Source of the DNA: an uncultured Bacteroidales bacterium | GTDB taxonomy: Bacteria > Bacteroidota > Bacteroidia > Bacteroidales > UBA932 | Length of the DNA: 44,107 nt | Reading direction: 5' to 3' | NCBI GenBank assembly: GCA_947253655.1 | Contig: CAMYAE010000016.1 | Span: 1-44,107 of the forward strand | Part shown: one piece after another, positions 34,222 to 43,170 of the stretch | Layout: every line of letters begins with the position of its first letter | Numbering within the stretch: position 1 is the first letter of the stretch | Made by a program: the position numbers and the translations under genes | Notes under the pieces: model-generated | What the model saw: the letters and a program-made list of their open reading frames with translations, nothing else | What the model was told of the DNA's origin: nothing | Databases searched by the model: none

Positions 34222-35490
34222 ATGGACAAAACATATTTGGAAGCACTTGAATATCATAGTTCTTTCCCTGCCGGGAAACTTGGCATATCCCCGACAAAAC
34301 CCGCAAAATCTCAAAAAGATTTGTCGCTGGCATATTCTCCCGGAGTTGCAGCACCCTGCATGGAAATATGGAAAGACCCTCATCTGGCATATAAATATAC
34401 CAACAAAGGCAATATGGTGGCAGTCATCTCTAACGGCACAGCTGTCTTGGGTCTCGGCAATATCGGAGCTCTGGCCGGCAAGCCTGTAATGGAAGGCAAG
34501 AGTTTACTGTTCAAGATATTAAGCGGAATAGATTCTATCGACATTGAGATTGATACAACAGATGTCGACGAGTTCTGCAAGACGGTGCGGAATATATCCG
34601 GGAGCTTCGGAGGAATAAATCTTGAGGATATAAAGGCTCCGGAGTGCTTTGCAATAGAGGAAAGGCTCAAAAATGAGCTGGATATACCTGTAATGCACGA
34701 TGACCAGCACGGCACTGCTATCATCTCTTCGGCTGCACTTTTGAATGCGCTTGAAATAGCCGGCAAAAGGATTGGGGACGTGAAAATGGTAATCAACGGA
34801 GCCGGGGCGGCCGCTATAGCAGGGGCTGATATGTATCTTAAAATAGGTTTGAAAAAGGAAAACCTGATTATGTGCGACAGTAAAGGCGTCGTGCGTGCCG
34901 ACAGGAGGGACTTGAACGAGTATAAGAGGCTTTATGCAACTGAAGCCGATATCAGGACATTGGAGGAGGCCGTGGACGGCTGTGACATTTTTGTAGGTTT
35001 TTCAAAAGGTGGAATTCTCAGCAAGGGAATGGTGAAATCCATGGCTTCCGCCCCGATAATTATGGCAATGGCAAATCCTGACCCTGAAATAACATACGAA
35101 GAGGCAAAGGAGGCCCGGAAAGACGTAATAGTATGTACCGGACGCTCGGACTATCCGAATCAGGTAAATAATGTCCTATGTTTTCCATATATTTTCAGAG
35201 GTGCACTTGACACGAGGGCAAAAGAGATAAACGACGAAATGAAGATTGCAGCTGCAAGGGCTATTGCAGAATTAGCCAAAGAGCCTGTTACTCAAGAAGT
35301 TCTGGAAGCATACGGTTTGAAGAGCCTTTCTTTTGGCCCGGACTACATCATTCCAAAGCCGTTGGACGGAAGGCTATTGGAAAAAGTGTCAGTAGCTGTG
35401 GCTAAAGAGGCTATGGCGACAAGGGCTGCGAGAGAAAATATCAGCGATTGGGAAAAATACAAGACGGATTTAAAGAAATTGCAATGTTAA
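34222..35490 (+). CDS. Malic enzyme (short form)
   Basis: The 422-residue protein carries the malic enzyme signatures SLAYSPGVAAPC, VISNGTAVLGLGNIG, the catalytic lysine/metal region FGGINLEDIKAPECF and MHDDQHGTA, plus a Rossmann domain (VINGAGAAAIAG). It oxidatively decarboxylates malate to pyruvate with NAD(P). It lacks the phosphotransacetylase-like C-terminal domain found in long bacterial forms. Cofactor preference is not readable. Its stop overlaps the start of the polyferredoxin gene by 7 bases, suggesting a redox operon. Confidence 0.94.
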   Translation: MDKTYLEALEYHSSFPAGKLGISPTKPAKSQKDLSLAYSPGVAAPCMEIWKDPHLAYKYTNKGNMVAVISNGTAVLGLGNIGALAGKPVMEGKSLLFKILSGIDSIDIEIDTTDVDEFCKTVRNISGSFGGINLEDIKAPECFAIEERLKNELDIPVMHDDQHGTAIISSAALLNALEIAGKRIGDVKMVINGAGAAAIAGADMYLKIGLKKENLIMCDSKGVVRADRRDLNEYKRLYATEADIRTLEEAVDGCDIFVGFSKGGILSKGMVKSMASAPIIMAMANPDPEITYEEAKEARKDVIVCTGRSDYPNQVNNVLCFPYIFRGALDTRAKEINDEMKIAAARAIAELAKEPVTQEVLEAYGLKSLSFGPDYIIPKPLDGRLLEKVSVAVAKEAMATRAARENISDWEKYKTDLKKLQC

Positions 35491-36995
35491 GAAAAATCAG
35501 GACGGTACTTGCTGTAATTGTCTTCACGCTAATTACCTTATTGTTTTTAGACATAACGGGAGCATTGCACCTGTGGCTCGGCTGGTTGGCAAAAATCCAA
35601 TTTCTGCCGGCGGTATTGTCCATGAATTTCATCGTAGTTGCCATTCTCGCCGTCATTACACTTATATTCGGCAGGATTTATTGTTCGGTTATCTGCCCTC
35701 TCGGCATATTGCAGGACGTTATATCCCGTTTAAGGTCGAAATTCAAGAAAAAGTCACATTATAGTTTCTCGAAAGAGAAAAAATGGCTGAGATACGGCTT
35801 CCTTGCCATATTTATACTTGCATTAATACTTGGTTTTCAAGCATTTGCCGCCTTGCTTGCCCCATATAGCTCATACGGAAGGATTGTAGAAAACCTGCTC
35901 TCCCCTATCTACCGCTGGGGCAACAACCTATTCGCCATGATAGCCGAAAGGGCCGGCAGCTACGCATTCTACTCTAAAGAAGTCTGGCTGAAAAGCCTGC
36001 CGGTCTTTATAGTCTCCGTCGTCACATTGGCCGTGATTGCCATACTCGCATGGAGAGGAGGCAGGACCTATTGCAACACTGTATGCCCTGTCGGCACAAC
36101 ATTGAGTTTCCTTTCAAGGTTTTCCGCTTTCCGGCCCGTAATAGACGAAGACAAATGTAAACATTGTCGCAAATGCGAGAAGAACTGTAAGGCGTCCTGC
36201 ATAGATTTGAAACATCTTAAAGTGGAATACAGCAGATGTGTGACTTGTTTCAACTGCGTAAATTCATGCAAGTACGATGCTATGAAATACAGGTTTGCCT
36301 GGAAACCGGCAAAAAGCGACAAGGCGGCATGTGAAAAGGGAGAGGACGGAGCAGGGATGTCCAAGAGGGCCTTTTTAGCCACATCAGCCCTGGTCATGAC
36401 TGCGGCCGCTGCTCGTGCACAAGAGAAAAAGACTGATGGTGGCCTGGCTGAAATAATTGTCAAGAAAGCCCCGAAAAGAACCACTCCTCTGACACCTTTC
36501 GGCTCAAATAGCGTGAAAGATTTCTACTCCCATTGTACGGCCTGCCAACTCTGTGTGGCAACTTGTCCGAATCAGGTATTGCGTCCCTCAGGAGAACTTT
36601 CCCACTTTATGCAGCCGGAAATGTCTTATGAAAGAGGCTATTGCCGTCCGGAATGCGTGAAGTGCTCGGAAGTATGCCCGGCAGGTGCCATAAAGCGCAT
36701 AACACCTGAAGAAAAGACAGCCATTCATATCGGAATAGCCGAAGTGGATTATAGTCTGTGCGTCGTAAACAGAGACAACGTTAAATGCGGCAACTGCGCA
36801 AGGCATTGTCCTGCAGGAGCAATTCGCATGGTGAAGAAAAACGGCACGACGTCGAATAATGAGGAAAAGCCGCTTAGGATACCTGCCGTTATCGAGGACA
36901 GGTGCATAGGCTGCGGAGCCTGCGAGTTTGTATGTCCTTCAAGGCCGCTCAGTGCCATAAAAGTCAATGGCAGAGAAGTTCACGTTAATAATTGA
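35484..36995 (+). CDS. Membrane polyferredoxin (NapH-like, fused to a NapG/NapF-like ferredoxin module)
   Basis: Of 503 residues, the first 270 resemble NapH-type membrane ferredoxins: four or more helices (5-24, 45-64, 104-126, 172-190), the CxxxCP motifs CSVICPLG and CNTVCPVG, and two clusters (CKHCRKCEKNC, CVTCFNCVNSC). An internal hydrophobic, Tat-like segment follows (SKRAFLATSALVMTAAAARA, 293-312). After it a second module has clusters CTACQLCVATCP, CRPECVKCSEVCP, CGNCARHCP and CIGCGACEFVCP. It should carry electrons across or along the membrane. The partner is probably the aldo/keto reductase next door. The start at 35484 overlaps the malic enzyme end by 7 bases. Confidence 0.88.
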   Translation: MLRKIRTVLAVIVFTLITLLFLDITGALHLWLGWLAKIQFLPAVLSMNFIVVAILAVITLIFGRIYCSVICPLGILQDVISRLRSKFKKKSHYSFSKEKKWLRYGFLAIFILALILGFQAFAALLAPYSSYGRIVENLLSPIYRWGNNLFAMIAERAGSYAFYSKEVWLKSLPVFIVSVVTLAVIAILAWRGGRTYCNTVCPVGTTLSFLSRFSAFRPVIDEDKCKHCRKCEKNCKASCIDLKHLKVEYSRCVTCFNCVNSCKYDAMKYRFAWKPAKSDKAACEKGEDGAGMSKRAFLATSALVMTAAAARAQEKKTDGGLAEIIVKKAPKRTTPLTPFGSNSVKDFYSHCTACQLCVATCPNQVLRPSGELSHFMQPEMSYERGYCRPECVKCSEVCPAGAIKRITPEEKTAIHIGIAEVDYSLCVVNRDNVKCGNCARHCPAGAIRMVKKNGTTSNNEEKPLRIPAVIEDRCIGCGACEFVCPSRPLSAIKVNGREVHVNN

Positions 36996-37001
36996 TAGAT
37001 C

Positions 37002-38351
37002 ATGCCAGAAAACAAGAATATCAGCAGAAGAGACTTTCTGAAAGCGGCCGGTATAGGTAGCATAGCTTTAACGGTCCCCGGCTGTGCCCCAAAACCTAAG
37101 GGAACACCGCCAAGGCAAGGGGAAATGCAATATCGGCTCAACCCGGCAAATGGTGACAGGGTGTCTCTGCTCGGCTACGGCTGTATGCGCTGGCCGATGA
37201 AAAAAGACGAGAACGGCAAGGATATAATAGATCAGGATAAGGTCAATGAACTTGTGGACCATGCCATTGCAAATGGGGTGAACTATTTCGACACCTCTCC
37301 TGCCTACCTCCAAGGGCTCTCGGAAAAGGCAACCGCCATAGCATTGAGCAGACACCCGCGACAATCGTACTATCTTGCCACAAAACTCTCGAATTTCGGA
37401 GACTATTCCCGTAAGGCTTCAATACAGATGTATGAAGACTCTTTCAAAGAACTGAATACGGACTATATCGACTATTACCTCTTGCATTCAATAGGGCGAG
37501 GTGGCTATAAAGCCTTTGCACAAAGATACGAGGAGAACGGCCTTATGGATTTTCTCCTTGAAGAGCGTAAGAAGGGGAAAATCAGGCAATTAGGCTTCTC
37601 CTTTCATGGAAATAAGCAGGCTTTCAATGATTTTATGGCACTCCATGAAAAATATCATTGGGATTTTGTGCAGATCGAAATGAATTATGTGGACTGGACG
37701 CACGCAGACGGAGTGAAAAATGTGAATGCCGATTACCTGTATTCCGAACTGGACAAAAGGAAAATTCCAATAACGGTCATGGAACCGCTGCTCGGAGGCA
37801 GACTTGCAAATGTGCCGGACAATATAGCCGATAAATTGAAAGAGAGGGATCCTGAAGCCACAATAGCCTCATGGGCTTTCCGTTTTGTCGGGACTTTCCC
37901 TCGTGTGCTTACGGTATTGAGCGGGATGACATATATGGAGCACCTTAAGGATAATCTATTGACTTACAAGAACTTCAAGCCGCTCAATCCGGAAGAGCTC
38001 GGCTTCCTCGAGGAAATGGCTGTGCTGATGAAAGAATATCCTACAATAAATTGCACGGACTGCAAATACTGTATGCCTTGCCCTTACGGGGTGAATATTC
38101 CTGAAGTTTTCCGGCATTATAACGAATGCATAAACAAAGGGGAAATCGCACAGAGTGAAGCTCAGAAAGAATATCGAAGGCTGAGACGTGCCTATCTGAT
38201 AAGTTATGACAGGGCAGTGCCTCCTCTCAGACAGGCAAATCATTGCATAGGCTGTGACATCTGCCTTGACAGATGTCCTCAAAGCATAGCTATCTCCCAC
38301 GAAATGCGCAGGATAGACAACTATGTGGAGAAGCTGAAACGTTCTCTATAA
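37002..38351 (+). CDS. Exported aldo/keto reductase with C-terminal ferredoxin clusters
   Basis: The 449-residue protein begins with a twin-arginine signal (SRRDFLKAAG, 8-17) and a lipobox-like cysteine (VPGC, Cys28). The AKR barrel has Asp/Tyr (FDTSPAYLQG), Lys (LATKL) and His (YYLLHSI) of the catalytic tetrad. The C-terminus carries CTDCKYCMPCP and CIGCDICLDRCP, two 4Fe-4S clusters. This fits the iron-sulfur AKR group often next to NapH-like polyferredoxins; electrons may come from the upstream polyferredoxin (6-base gap). The substrate is unknown. It converges on the PorV-like gene with only 5 bases between the stops. Confidence 0.9.
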   Translation: MPENKNISRRDFLKAAGIGSIALTVPGCAPKPKGTPPRQGEMQYRLNPANGDRVSLLGYGCMRWPMKKDENGKDIIDQDKVNELVDHAIANGVNYFDTSPAYLQGLSEKATAIALSRHPRQSYYLATKLSNFGDYSRKASIQMYEDSFKELNTDYIDYYLLHSIGRGGYKAFAQRYEENGLMDFLLEERKKGKIRQLGFSFHGNKQAFNDFMALHEKYHWDFVQIEMNYVDWTHADGVKNVNADYLYSELDKRKIPITVMEPLLGGRLANVPDNIADKLKERDPEATIASWAFRFVGTFPRVLTVLSGMTYMEHLKDNLLTYKNFKPLNPEELGFLEEMAVLMKEYPTINCTDCKYCMPCPYGVNIPEVFRHYNECINKGEIAQSEAQKEYRRLRRAYLISYDRAVPPLRQANHCIGCDICLDRCPQSIAISHEMRRIDNYVEKLKRSL

Positions 38352-38356
38352 ATTCC

Positions 38357-39310
38357 TTAAAATGTATAGCCGAGACCGACAGACAAAGTGTTCTTAAGCA
38401 CCTCATTTCCAAGGACATAAGACACATCAAGCCTTACACCGAAATATTTTGCTCCAAGTCCGACGGAAGCGAATGACGGCAGTAGAGAATTTGATGTACC
38501 CAAATGATAGCCGGCACGGGCAAATAGCATATCCTTCCAACCGTACTGTGCCCCTGCTGCTGCGGAGAAGCCTCCTGCGAAGAAATAATAGTCGGCGTCA
38601 AGTACAGCCTCGATATTATGCGTTTCCGCAAAGGTTTTGCAATAAGCTCCGCCTAACCTGACGGAAGACGGCAGATTGAAAGATTGTCCGCTTGAAGCTT
38701 TAACCGGAGTACCGACATTAGCAACGCCGAGAGTGATATTGAAATCGGAAACCTTTGTCATGGCAAAGAGGTCTGCACCAAAGGCAAAAGACTTGTCATC
38801 CTTACTAAGTTCCTGTGTAAATCCTTTCAAATTAATGCCTATGGAGACGAGATGAGCCGCCTTGAAACCAAGGCCGAGATTAAACTGCATGTCCTTAGGC
38901 GTGAAAGAGCCTTTTGCGTTACCCGATTGATCTAAAATTTCCATTTTCTGTCCCTGCTGCATCATAAAGCCACCGGACAAACCAAAACCTTTCTTAGTTC
39001 TGAACGCAAGCCCGGTCCCAAGATTAAGGCTTTTGCCGTATTCCGGCTGCCAATTCTGATAAAATATGCCGGCATCAAATCTGTCTTTATAGAAAGACAT
39101 TGCGGCAGGATTGTCAAAAGAAGACCAGGCCATTGCAGAAGAAGATGCCGTGCCCGCATAACCGGTACCTGATGTTGCCGGATTGCGTAAAATACCTGCA
39201 AACTCCATTGCAAACTTACGTTCCGGGACTTCTTCGGCAAATGAATTGAGGCTGAAAACCAACGGGAATACAATAGCAAACAGAATGCTCTTTAATATAC
39301 TATATTTCAT
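38357..39310 (-). CDS. PorV/PorQ-like outer-membrane barrel protein
   Basis: The 317-residue protein has a signal peptide (about 1-26), then the PorV/PorQ pattern: RNPATSGTGYAGTAS, WSSFDNPAAMSF, and repeated barrel strands to the terminal LSVGLGYTF. PorV is the shuttle that delivers proteins with a T9SS sorting domain to the surface attachment complex. Here it is 3 bases downstream of a subtilase that carries such a domain. The family link is by overall pattern; PorQ or a divergent relative cannot be excluded. Confidence 0.75.
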   Translation of the reverse strand: MKYSILKSILFAIVFPLVFSLNSFAEEVPERKFAMEFAGILRNPATSGTGYAGTASSSAMAWSSFDNPAAMSFYKDRFDAGIFYQNWQPEYGKSLNLGTGLAFRTKKGFGLSGGFMMQQGQKMEILDQSGNAKGSFTPKDMQFNLGLGFKAAHLVSIGINLKGFTQELSKDDKSFAFGADLFAMTKVSDFNITLGVANVGTPVKASSGQSFNLPSSVRLGGAYCKTFAETHNIEAVLDADYYFFAGGFSAAAGAQYGWKDMLFARAGYHLGTSNSLLPSFASVGLGAKYFGVRLDVSYVLGNEVLKNTLSVGLGYTF

Positions 39311-39313
39311 TTT

Positions 39314-41947
39314 TTAATTTTTTACGATTGTCTTTACAGCTGTCTTGCCTGAGTAACTTACATACACGGAATATTTCCCCGGAGCCGCCTTGGATAAGTC
39401 CACCTCCAAAGGCTCGAAAGCACTGAAATTCGTCTTTTTGTCATATATAACAGCCCCCGCTTCGGAAATAATTTTCACTGCCGTTTCATCATTATCCAAT
39501 CCGGTCCGGATGAAAAGCCGGTCCGAAACAGGATTAGGATAGGCCTCTAAGACTATATCGCCCTTACGCACAAGAACTTTGAACGAACTTGAGATGGATT
39601 CTCCGAGGGCATCGGTACCCGTAATTGTAACATTGCTCAAGCCAAAGCCGAGAATAGTCACGTATAGCTCGCTGCCGGACTGATTGATATGGATTACATT
39701 ATTGTCGGAAATATCAACCTTATAGGTAAGCACCTCTCCATCGGGGTCTGAAATATAATCTTCCCCATTGAATACCATTTTTCTGCCGATTTCGTCTTGC
39801 AAAAGGATATTCTTAAAATCCCTGACCTTCACAGGGGCTTGATTTTCAAGTATTTCATAATTCAGAGTCTTGGTTGCCGACAAGCTATAGTCATCGGTAG
39901 CGGATATAGAAACGGAATATCGGCCGGCCGGTGCCAAAGTCCCTGTAATGGTGATATAATATTCTCCGTCATTCAAGCCTTGTTCTATTTTAATGGCATT
40001 CGAGCCTCCTTGCATCCCTACTTTGAATTTATGCCCGTCAGGATCTGAGACATTTACGGACAACTTCTTGGTTTCAAAGGCTTTGACTACAACATTTTCC
40101 GACTCTATCTCTATTACGGGAGGATTATTGCAAAGCGTTGTTATCTCTTTTATCGGCGATAGTGCCGAATAGGTAGAAGAATAGTCACTTGCGGCAATGG
40201 CAACATAATAAGCCGTATTGAATTCGAGACCGGGCAGTATTCCGGACATTTCTTCGCCGGCAGAAACATTTTCCGGAGCTGTCACATAAGTAAAAATCAC
40301 ATCATCGCCGGGGGATTTAGGGTTTGCGTTTTCCAGAGAGGTCCTGTTTTTTGAGGCCATAAGCATAAATCCGTAAGCCTTCTTGCCCGATGTAGATTGG
40401 GTTACATTCCATTTGAAATCCACGTTATTCGAAAGCACATCGCAGGTGTAGGTAGTGACAGGCTTCGGGACAAAGGCTCCTCCATAAGATATGGCTCCTA
40501 ATGCATCCACCAATTTTCCGATTCCTGCGTTAGGAGGAACTATTCCGGTTTTCGCTCCTTTAAGCAATTTGTCTTTAAGGGCTTGTGCGGTGAAGCCCTG
40601 ACCGCCGAACTGGGACACGATCAAGGCGGCAACTCCGGACACATGAGGGCAAGCCATTGATGTACCCGACATCTTACCGTATTTATTGCCAGGCAACGTG
40701 CTTAAAATGCTGCTTCCCGGAGCGCATATATCCACCCAGTCTCCGTGGTTGGAGAAATCTGACCTGTTGCCTAAGGCATCCATTGAGCCTACTGAAATTA
40801 CCGGATCGTAAGCACCTATAGGGTCATAATCGATGTTGTCATTGCCTGCGGCAAATATTACCACCCCGCCTTTCATAGGAGAATCGGGCAACTGATTCCC
40901 GTTGTTGTCGCAACCTGCATTTTTGATAAAATAATCAATTGCTTTCCTAATGTATGAGGGTATTCCCATATTCTTGAAAGCGTCTAACTCGTCCTTGTCT
41001 ATAATCCCGTTATTATTGGAATCTTCAGGAGCAAAGCCCCAACTGTTCTGGGAAATCACAGCCCCGTGGTCTGCACCCCATTTTATAGCCTCTGCATCAC
41101 CTCTGGCTATGTCATCTCCGTTAGGTTGTTCCTTGAATATCTGACAGGAAAGCAGCTTTACACCTGCCACACCATGGGCTTTATCCCCTCCAGCCAACCC
41201 ACATACGCCGATACCGTTATTGTTCACCGCACCTATCGTACCTGCAACGTGGGTGCCATGTTTATGGGGATAAATAACAAAATTGCCGTCCACAAAATTC
41301 TTGCTGCCGTTGCTGCCGGCAGGGATTACGTTATCTTTCAAATCCTCGTGCTCCATATCGATACCGCCGTCCACCACAGCCACTATGACATTGGATTTTC
41401 CTGTAGTATAGCTGTCCCAAACCGGCTTTACGTTCACGTCTGCACCCTGTTTTCTTCCTCCCTCTCCATTATTGTAATAGTGCCACTGAGAAGAGAATTT
41501 AGGGTCATTGAAAGACTTCAATACCACCTTTCTGTTTTTCTCCACAGAAACGATTCCCGGTATGGATTTCATCTCATCGACAGCCTTTGTCAGCGGCTGG
41601 GTCTCTGCAAATCTGACTTTATAGAATTTATGCAGGCCGGAGGCACGGGTGCGCGGCTCAAACTCCCCGGCAAACGGAAAGAGCCGCTCTATGCTTGAAA
41701 TCCCAAGCTCATCCAGAGCGGCATTCAGCCCCATGGATTTAGTCACAATCTTGCCATTGCTAAGGTCTTCCTCTATGAGGTCTATCATATAATCGTCAAA
41801 CCGGACTATGACTTCCCCGCTATGATAAGATGAATCTTCATTAATTTCCACAGCGACTGTCTTTCCGGCATCTCCGGAGGACAAATCTTCTTTCGCACAA
41901 CCATAAAACAAGAATATAGCAGCGAGCGACAATAGTATTTTCTTCAT
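39314..41947 (-). CDS. S8 (subtilisin-like) peptidase with T9SS type A sorting domain and EF-hand insert
   Basis: The 877-residue protein has a signal with lipobox-like FYGC (Cys17), a pro-region (about 40-140), and a subtilase domain with Asp193 (VVDGGID), His230 (HGTHVAG) and Ser430 (GTSMACPHVSG). An EF-hand loop DSNNNGIIDKDE (309-320), probably calcium-binding, is inserted in the catalytic domain. A fibronectin-like domain (about 497-600) and two Ig-like domains follow. The C-terminus (about 800-877) is a T9SS type A sorting domain (LEAYPNPVSDRLFIR, PGKYSVYVS). It is probably exported to the cell surface. The Cys17 may or may not be lipidated. It is followed by the PorV-like gene and preceded by a hypothetical. 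Confidence 0.92.
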   Translation of the reverse strand: MKKILLSLAAIFLFYGCAKEDLSSGDAGKTVAVEINEDSSYHSGEVIVRFDDYMIDLIEEDLSNGKIVTKSMGLNAALDELGISSIERLFPFAGEFEPRTRASGLHKFYKVRFAETQPLTKAVDEMKSIPGIVSVEKNRKVVLKSFNDPKFSSQWHYYNNGEGGRKQGADVNVKPVWDSYTTGKSNVIVAVVDGGIDMEHEDLKDNVIPAGSNGSKNFVDGNFVIYPHKHGTHVAGTIGAVNNNGIGVCGLAGGDKAHGVAGVKLLSCQIFKEQPNGDDIARGDAEAIKWGADHGAVISQNSWGFAPEDSNNNGIIDKDELDAFKNMGIPSYIRKAIDYFIKNAGCDNNGNQLPDSPMKGGVVIFAAGNDNIDYDPIGAYDPVISVGSMDALGNRSDFSNHGDWVDICAPGSSILSTLPGNKYGKMSGTSMACPHVSGVAALIVSQFGGQGFTAQALKDKLLKGAKTGIVPPNAGIGKLVDALGAISYGGAFVPKPVTTYTCDVLSNNVDFKWNVTQSTSGKKAYGFMLMASKNRTSLENANPKSPGDDVIFTYVTAPENVSAGEEMSGILPGLEFNTAYYVAIAASDYSSTYSALSPIKEITTLCNNPPVIEIESENVVVKAFETKKLSVNVSDPDGHKFKVGMQGGSNAIKIEQGLNDGEYYITITGTLAPAGRYSVSISATDDYSLSATKTLNYEILENQAPVKVRDFKNILLQDEIGRKMVFNGEDYISDPDGEVLTYKVDISDNNVIHINQSGSELYVTILGFGLSNVTITGTDALGESISSSFKVLVRKGDIVLEAYPNPVSDRLFIRTGLDNDETAVKIISEAGAVIYDKKTNFSAFEPLEVDLSKAAPGKYSVYVSYSGKTAVKTIVKN

Positions 41948-41957
41948 ATTTGAGATA

Positions 41958-42635
41958 TTATAAAAGACCGTACAGGAAATCTCCGAGAATAAGCACGGAC
42001 TGTGGGTCGTTGAACTTGATTTTGTTGGCTTTCAAAAACGATTTCACGGCATCCCGATCTACAGAAAGTGCGAGGACGTCCTTTTTTGAGCAAAAGATTT
42101 TCTGCCCTTTCACAAAAATATAGTTCTTTTTGATAAGCGGCAACTCTTTGCCGTTATCCTTATTGTTTTTCAACTCCATGTGGTTCATATTTGTCCTCGT
42201 CCCTCCAATTCCCTCCAACGAACTAAATGCAGTTGTGCCTGCCGACGTTGAAGATGAGCCGTAGGCTCCGCCCGTAGCGTTCAATGCGGCAAAGTCAATA
42301 TTGAATTCTTCGACCACAATGGCCTTATCAGATTTGGCCATGACCTTAAGCATCATTCCGCCTATATTCTGATATATGTCATCGCCTATCCTTACAGCGA
42401 AGAGACGGCTTGGTGGAAAGGCCTTGACATAATCCCCCTCTATAAAATGCAGGGCATTGCCGTCAACGGATATATTGTATCTCCCGTCCTGTTCTCCTCC
42501 CTGGACAAAACGGACGGTCCCCTCCATAAAGTTCTCATACATATAAGGCCAGGTCGTAGTCGGCTGATATGACTGTGCATTCAGAACTATAAAGGCAGTT
42601 GTCAACGCACAAATCGTGACAATTAATTTTTTCAT
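41958..42635 (-). CDS. Secreted hypothetical protein, operon partner of the S8 peptidase
   Basis: I do not recognise this 225-residue protein. It has a signal peptide (MKKLIVTICALTTAFIVLNA) and a beta-rich mature part with a Ser/Gly/Thr-rich patch (YGSSSTSAGT) and no cysteine-rich motif. The start is set at 42635 (or the ATG one codon upstream at 42638) because the promoter box at 42660-42667 covers the ATG at 42662. It is 10 bases upstream of the S8 peptidase and likely cotranscribed. Confidence 0.75.
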   Translation of the reverse strand: MKKLIVTICALTTAFIVLNAQSYQPTTTWPYMYENFMEGTVRFVQGGEQDGRYNISVDGNALHFIEGDYVKAFPPSRLFAVRIGDDIYQNIGGMMLKVMAKSDKAIVVEEFNIDFAALNATGGAYGSSSTSAGTTAFSSLEGIGGTRTNMNHMELKNNKDNGKELPLIKKNYIFVKGQKIFCSKKDVLALSVDRDAVKSFLKANKIKFNDPQSVLILGDFLYGLL

Positions 42636-42659
42636 CATCGGTTTAAAATGTCTGATTTT

Positions 42660-42667
42660 CAAAGATA
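42660..42667 (-). promoter_or_regulatory. Promoter box of the S8 peptidase operon
   Basis: TATCTTTG on the minus strand matches TAnnTTTG and covers part of the ATG at 42662, which rules out that upstream start. Confidence 0.5.
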
Positions 42668-42751
42668 CTTATTTTAGGATATTTTCAGATAAAAAATCTA
42701 TCATTTTGGTTCAAATAATTGGCATGGTAAAGTCAAAAAGCAAGTGCAACA

Positions 42752-43042
42752 TTACGACAAAAAATTGAAAAATTCATCCTTAGGAGTGGGAAAGTTGAGT
42801 TTTTCTCTATGCCTCCTGTTGGTTTTCAGCTGCACGGAGTGAATGAATTCGTCCGTAAGCAGGTCAAAGTCAGTACCTTTCGGCATATACTGCCTGATAA
42901 GCTTGCTGGCGTTCCTGCCGATCTCCCTGCTTACTGTTGACGGGCTTACGTTTATTTGCCGAGCAATGGCTCTTTGGCTTCTGCCTTCTTGTATTCCCGG
43001 GTAGATTGCGTATCTTTGCTCGCGGGTCAGTTGGTTATACAT
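42752..43042 (-). pseudogene. IS30-family transposase, N- and C-terminal parts joined, catalytic core missing
   Basis: Residues 1-45 are the IS30 helix-turn-helix (LTREQRYAIYPGIQEGRSQR, then VSPSTVSREIGRNAS). From about residue 47, IRQYMPKGTDFDLLTDEFIH and RHREKLNFPTPKDEF are the C-terminal end of the same family. The integrase-like DDE domain that should lie between them is absent, yet the reading frame is kept. A promoter box TAACTTTG (43050-43057) ends seven bases from the ATG, so the transcript may be leaderless. The product could still bind DNA and act as a repressor of related copies; this is inference. Confidence 0.8.
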
Positions 43043-43068
43043 GACAATACAAAGTTAATTGATCCTGG

Positions 43069-43098
43069 GGGAGCCTCGTGCTCCCTTTTTATTTTTTT
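43069..43098 (+). terminator. Hairpin with T tract inside the IS30-like element
   Basis: GGGAGC (43069-43074) pairs with GCTCCC (43080-43085) around CTCGT, followed by TTTTTATTTTTTT. It would stop plus-strand transcription leaving the element to the right; on the minus strand it lies just upstream of the transposase promoter box. Confidence 0.6.
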
Positions 43099-43129
43099 GT
43101 ATTGCCTCTTGGCCCTACCGGCTCGGCCG

Positions 43130-43170
43130 GCAACACTGAGGGGGGGGGCTCGCCCCCCCCTCAGTGTTGC
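43130..43170. repeat. Perfect 18-bp hairpin with G9/C8 tracts at the element's right end
   Basis: GCAACACTGA plus eight G (43130-43147) pairs with eight C plus TCAGTGTTGC (43153-43170) around the loop GCTCG. Its outer part overlaps the inner end of the right terminal inverted repeat. No T run follows directly, so a terminator role is doubtful. Confidence 0.8.
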
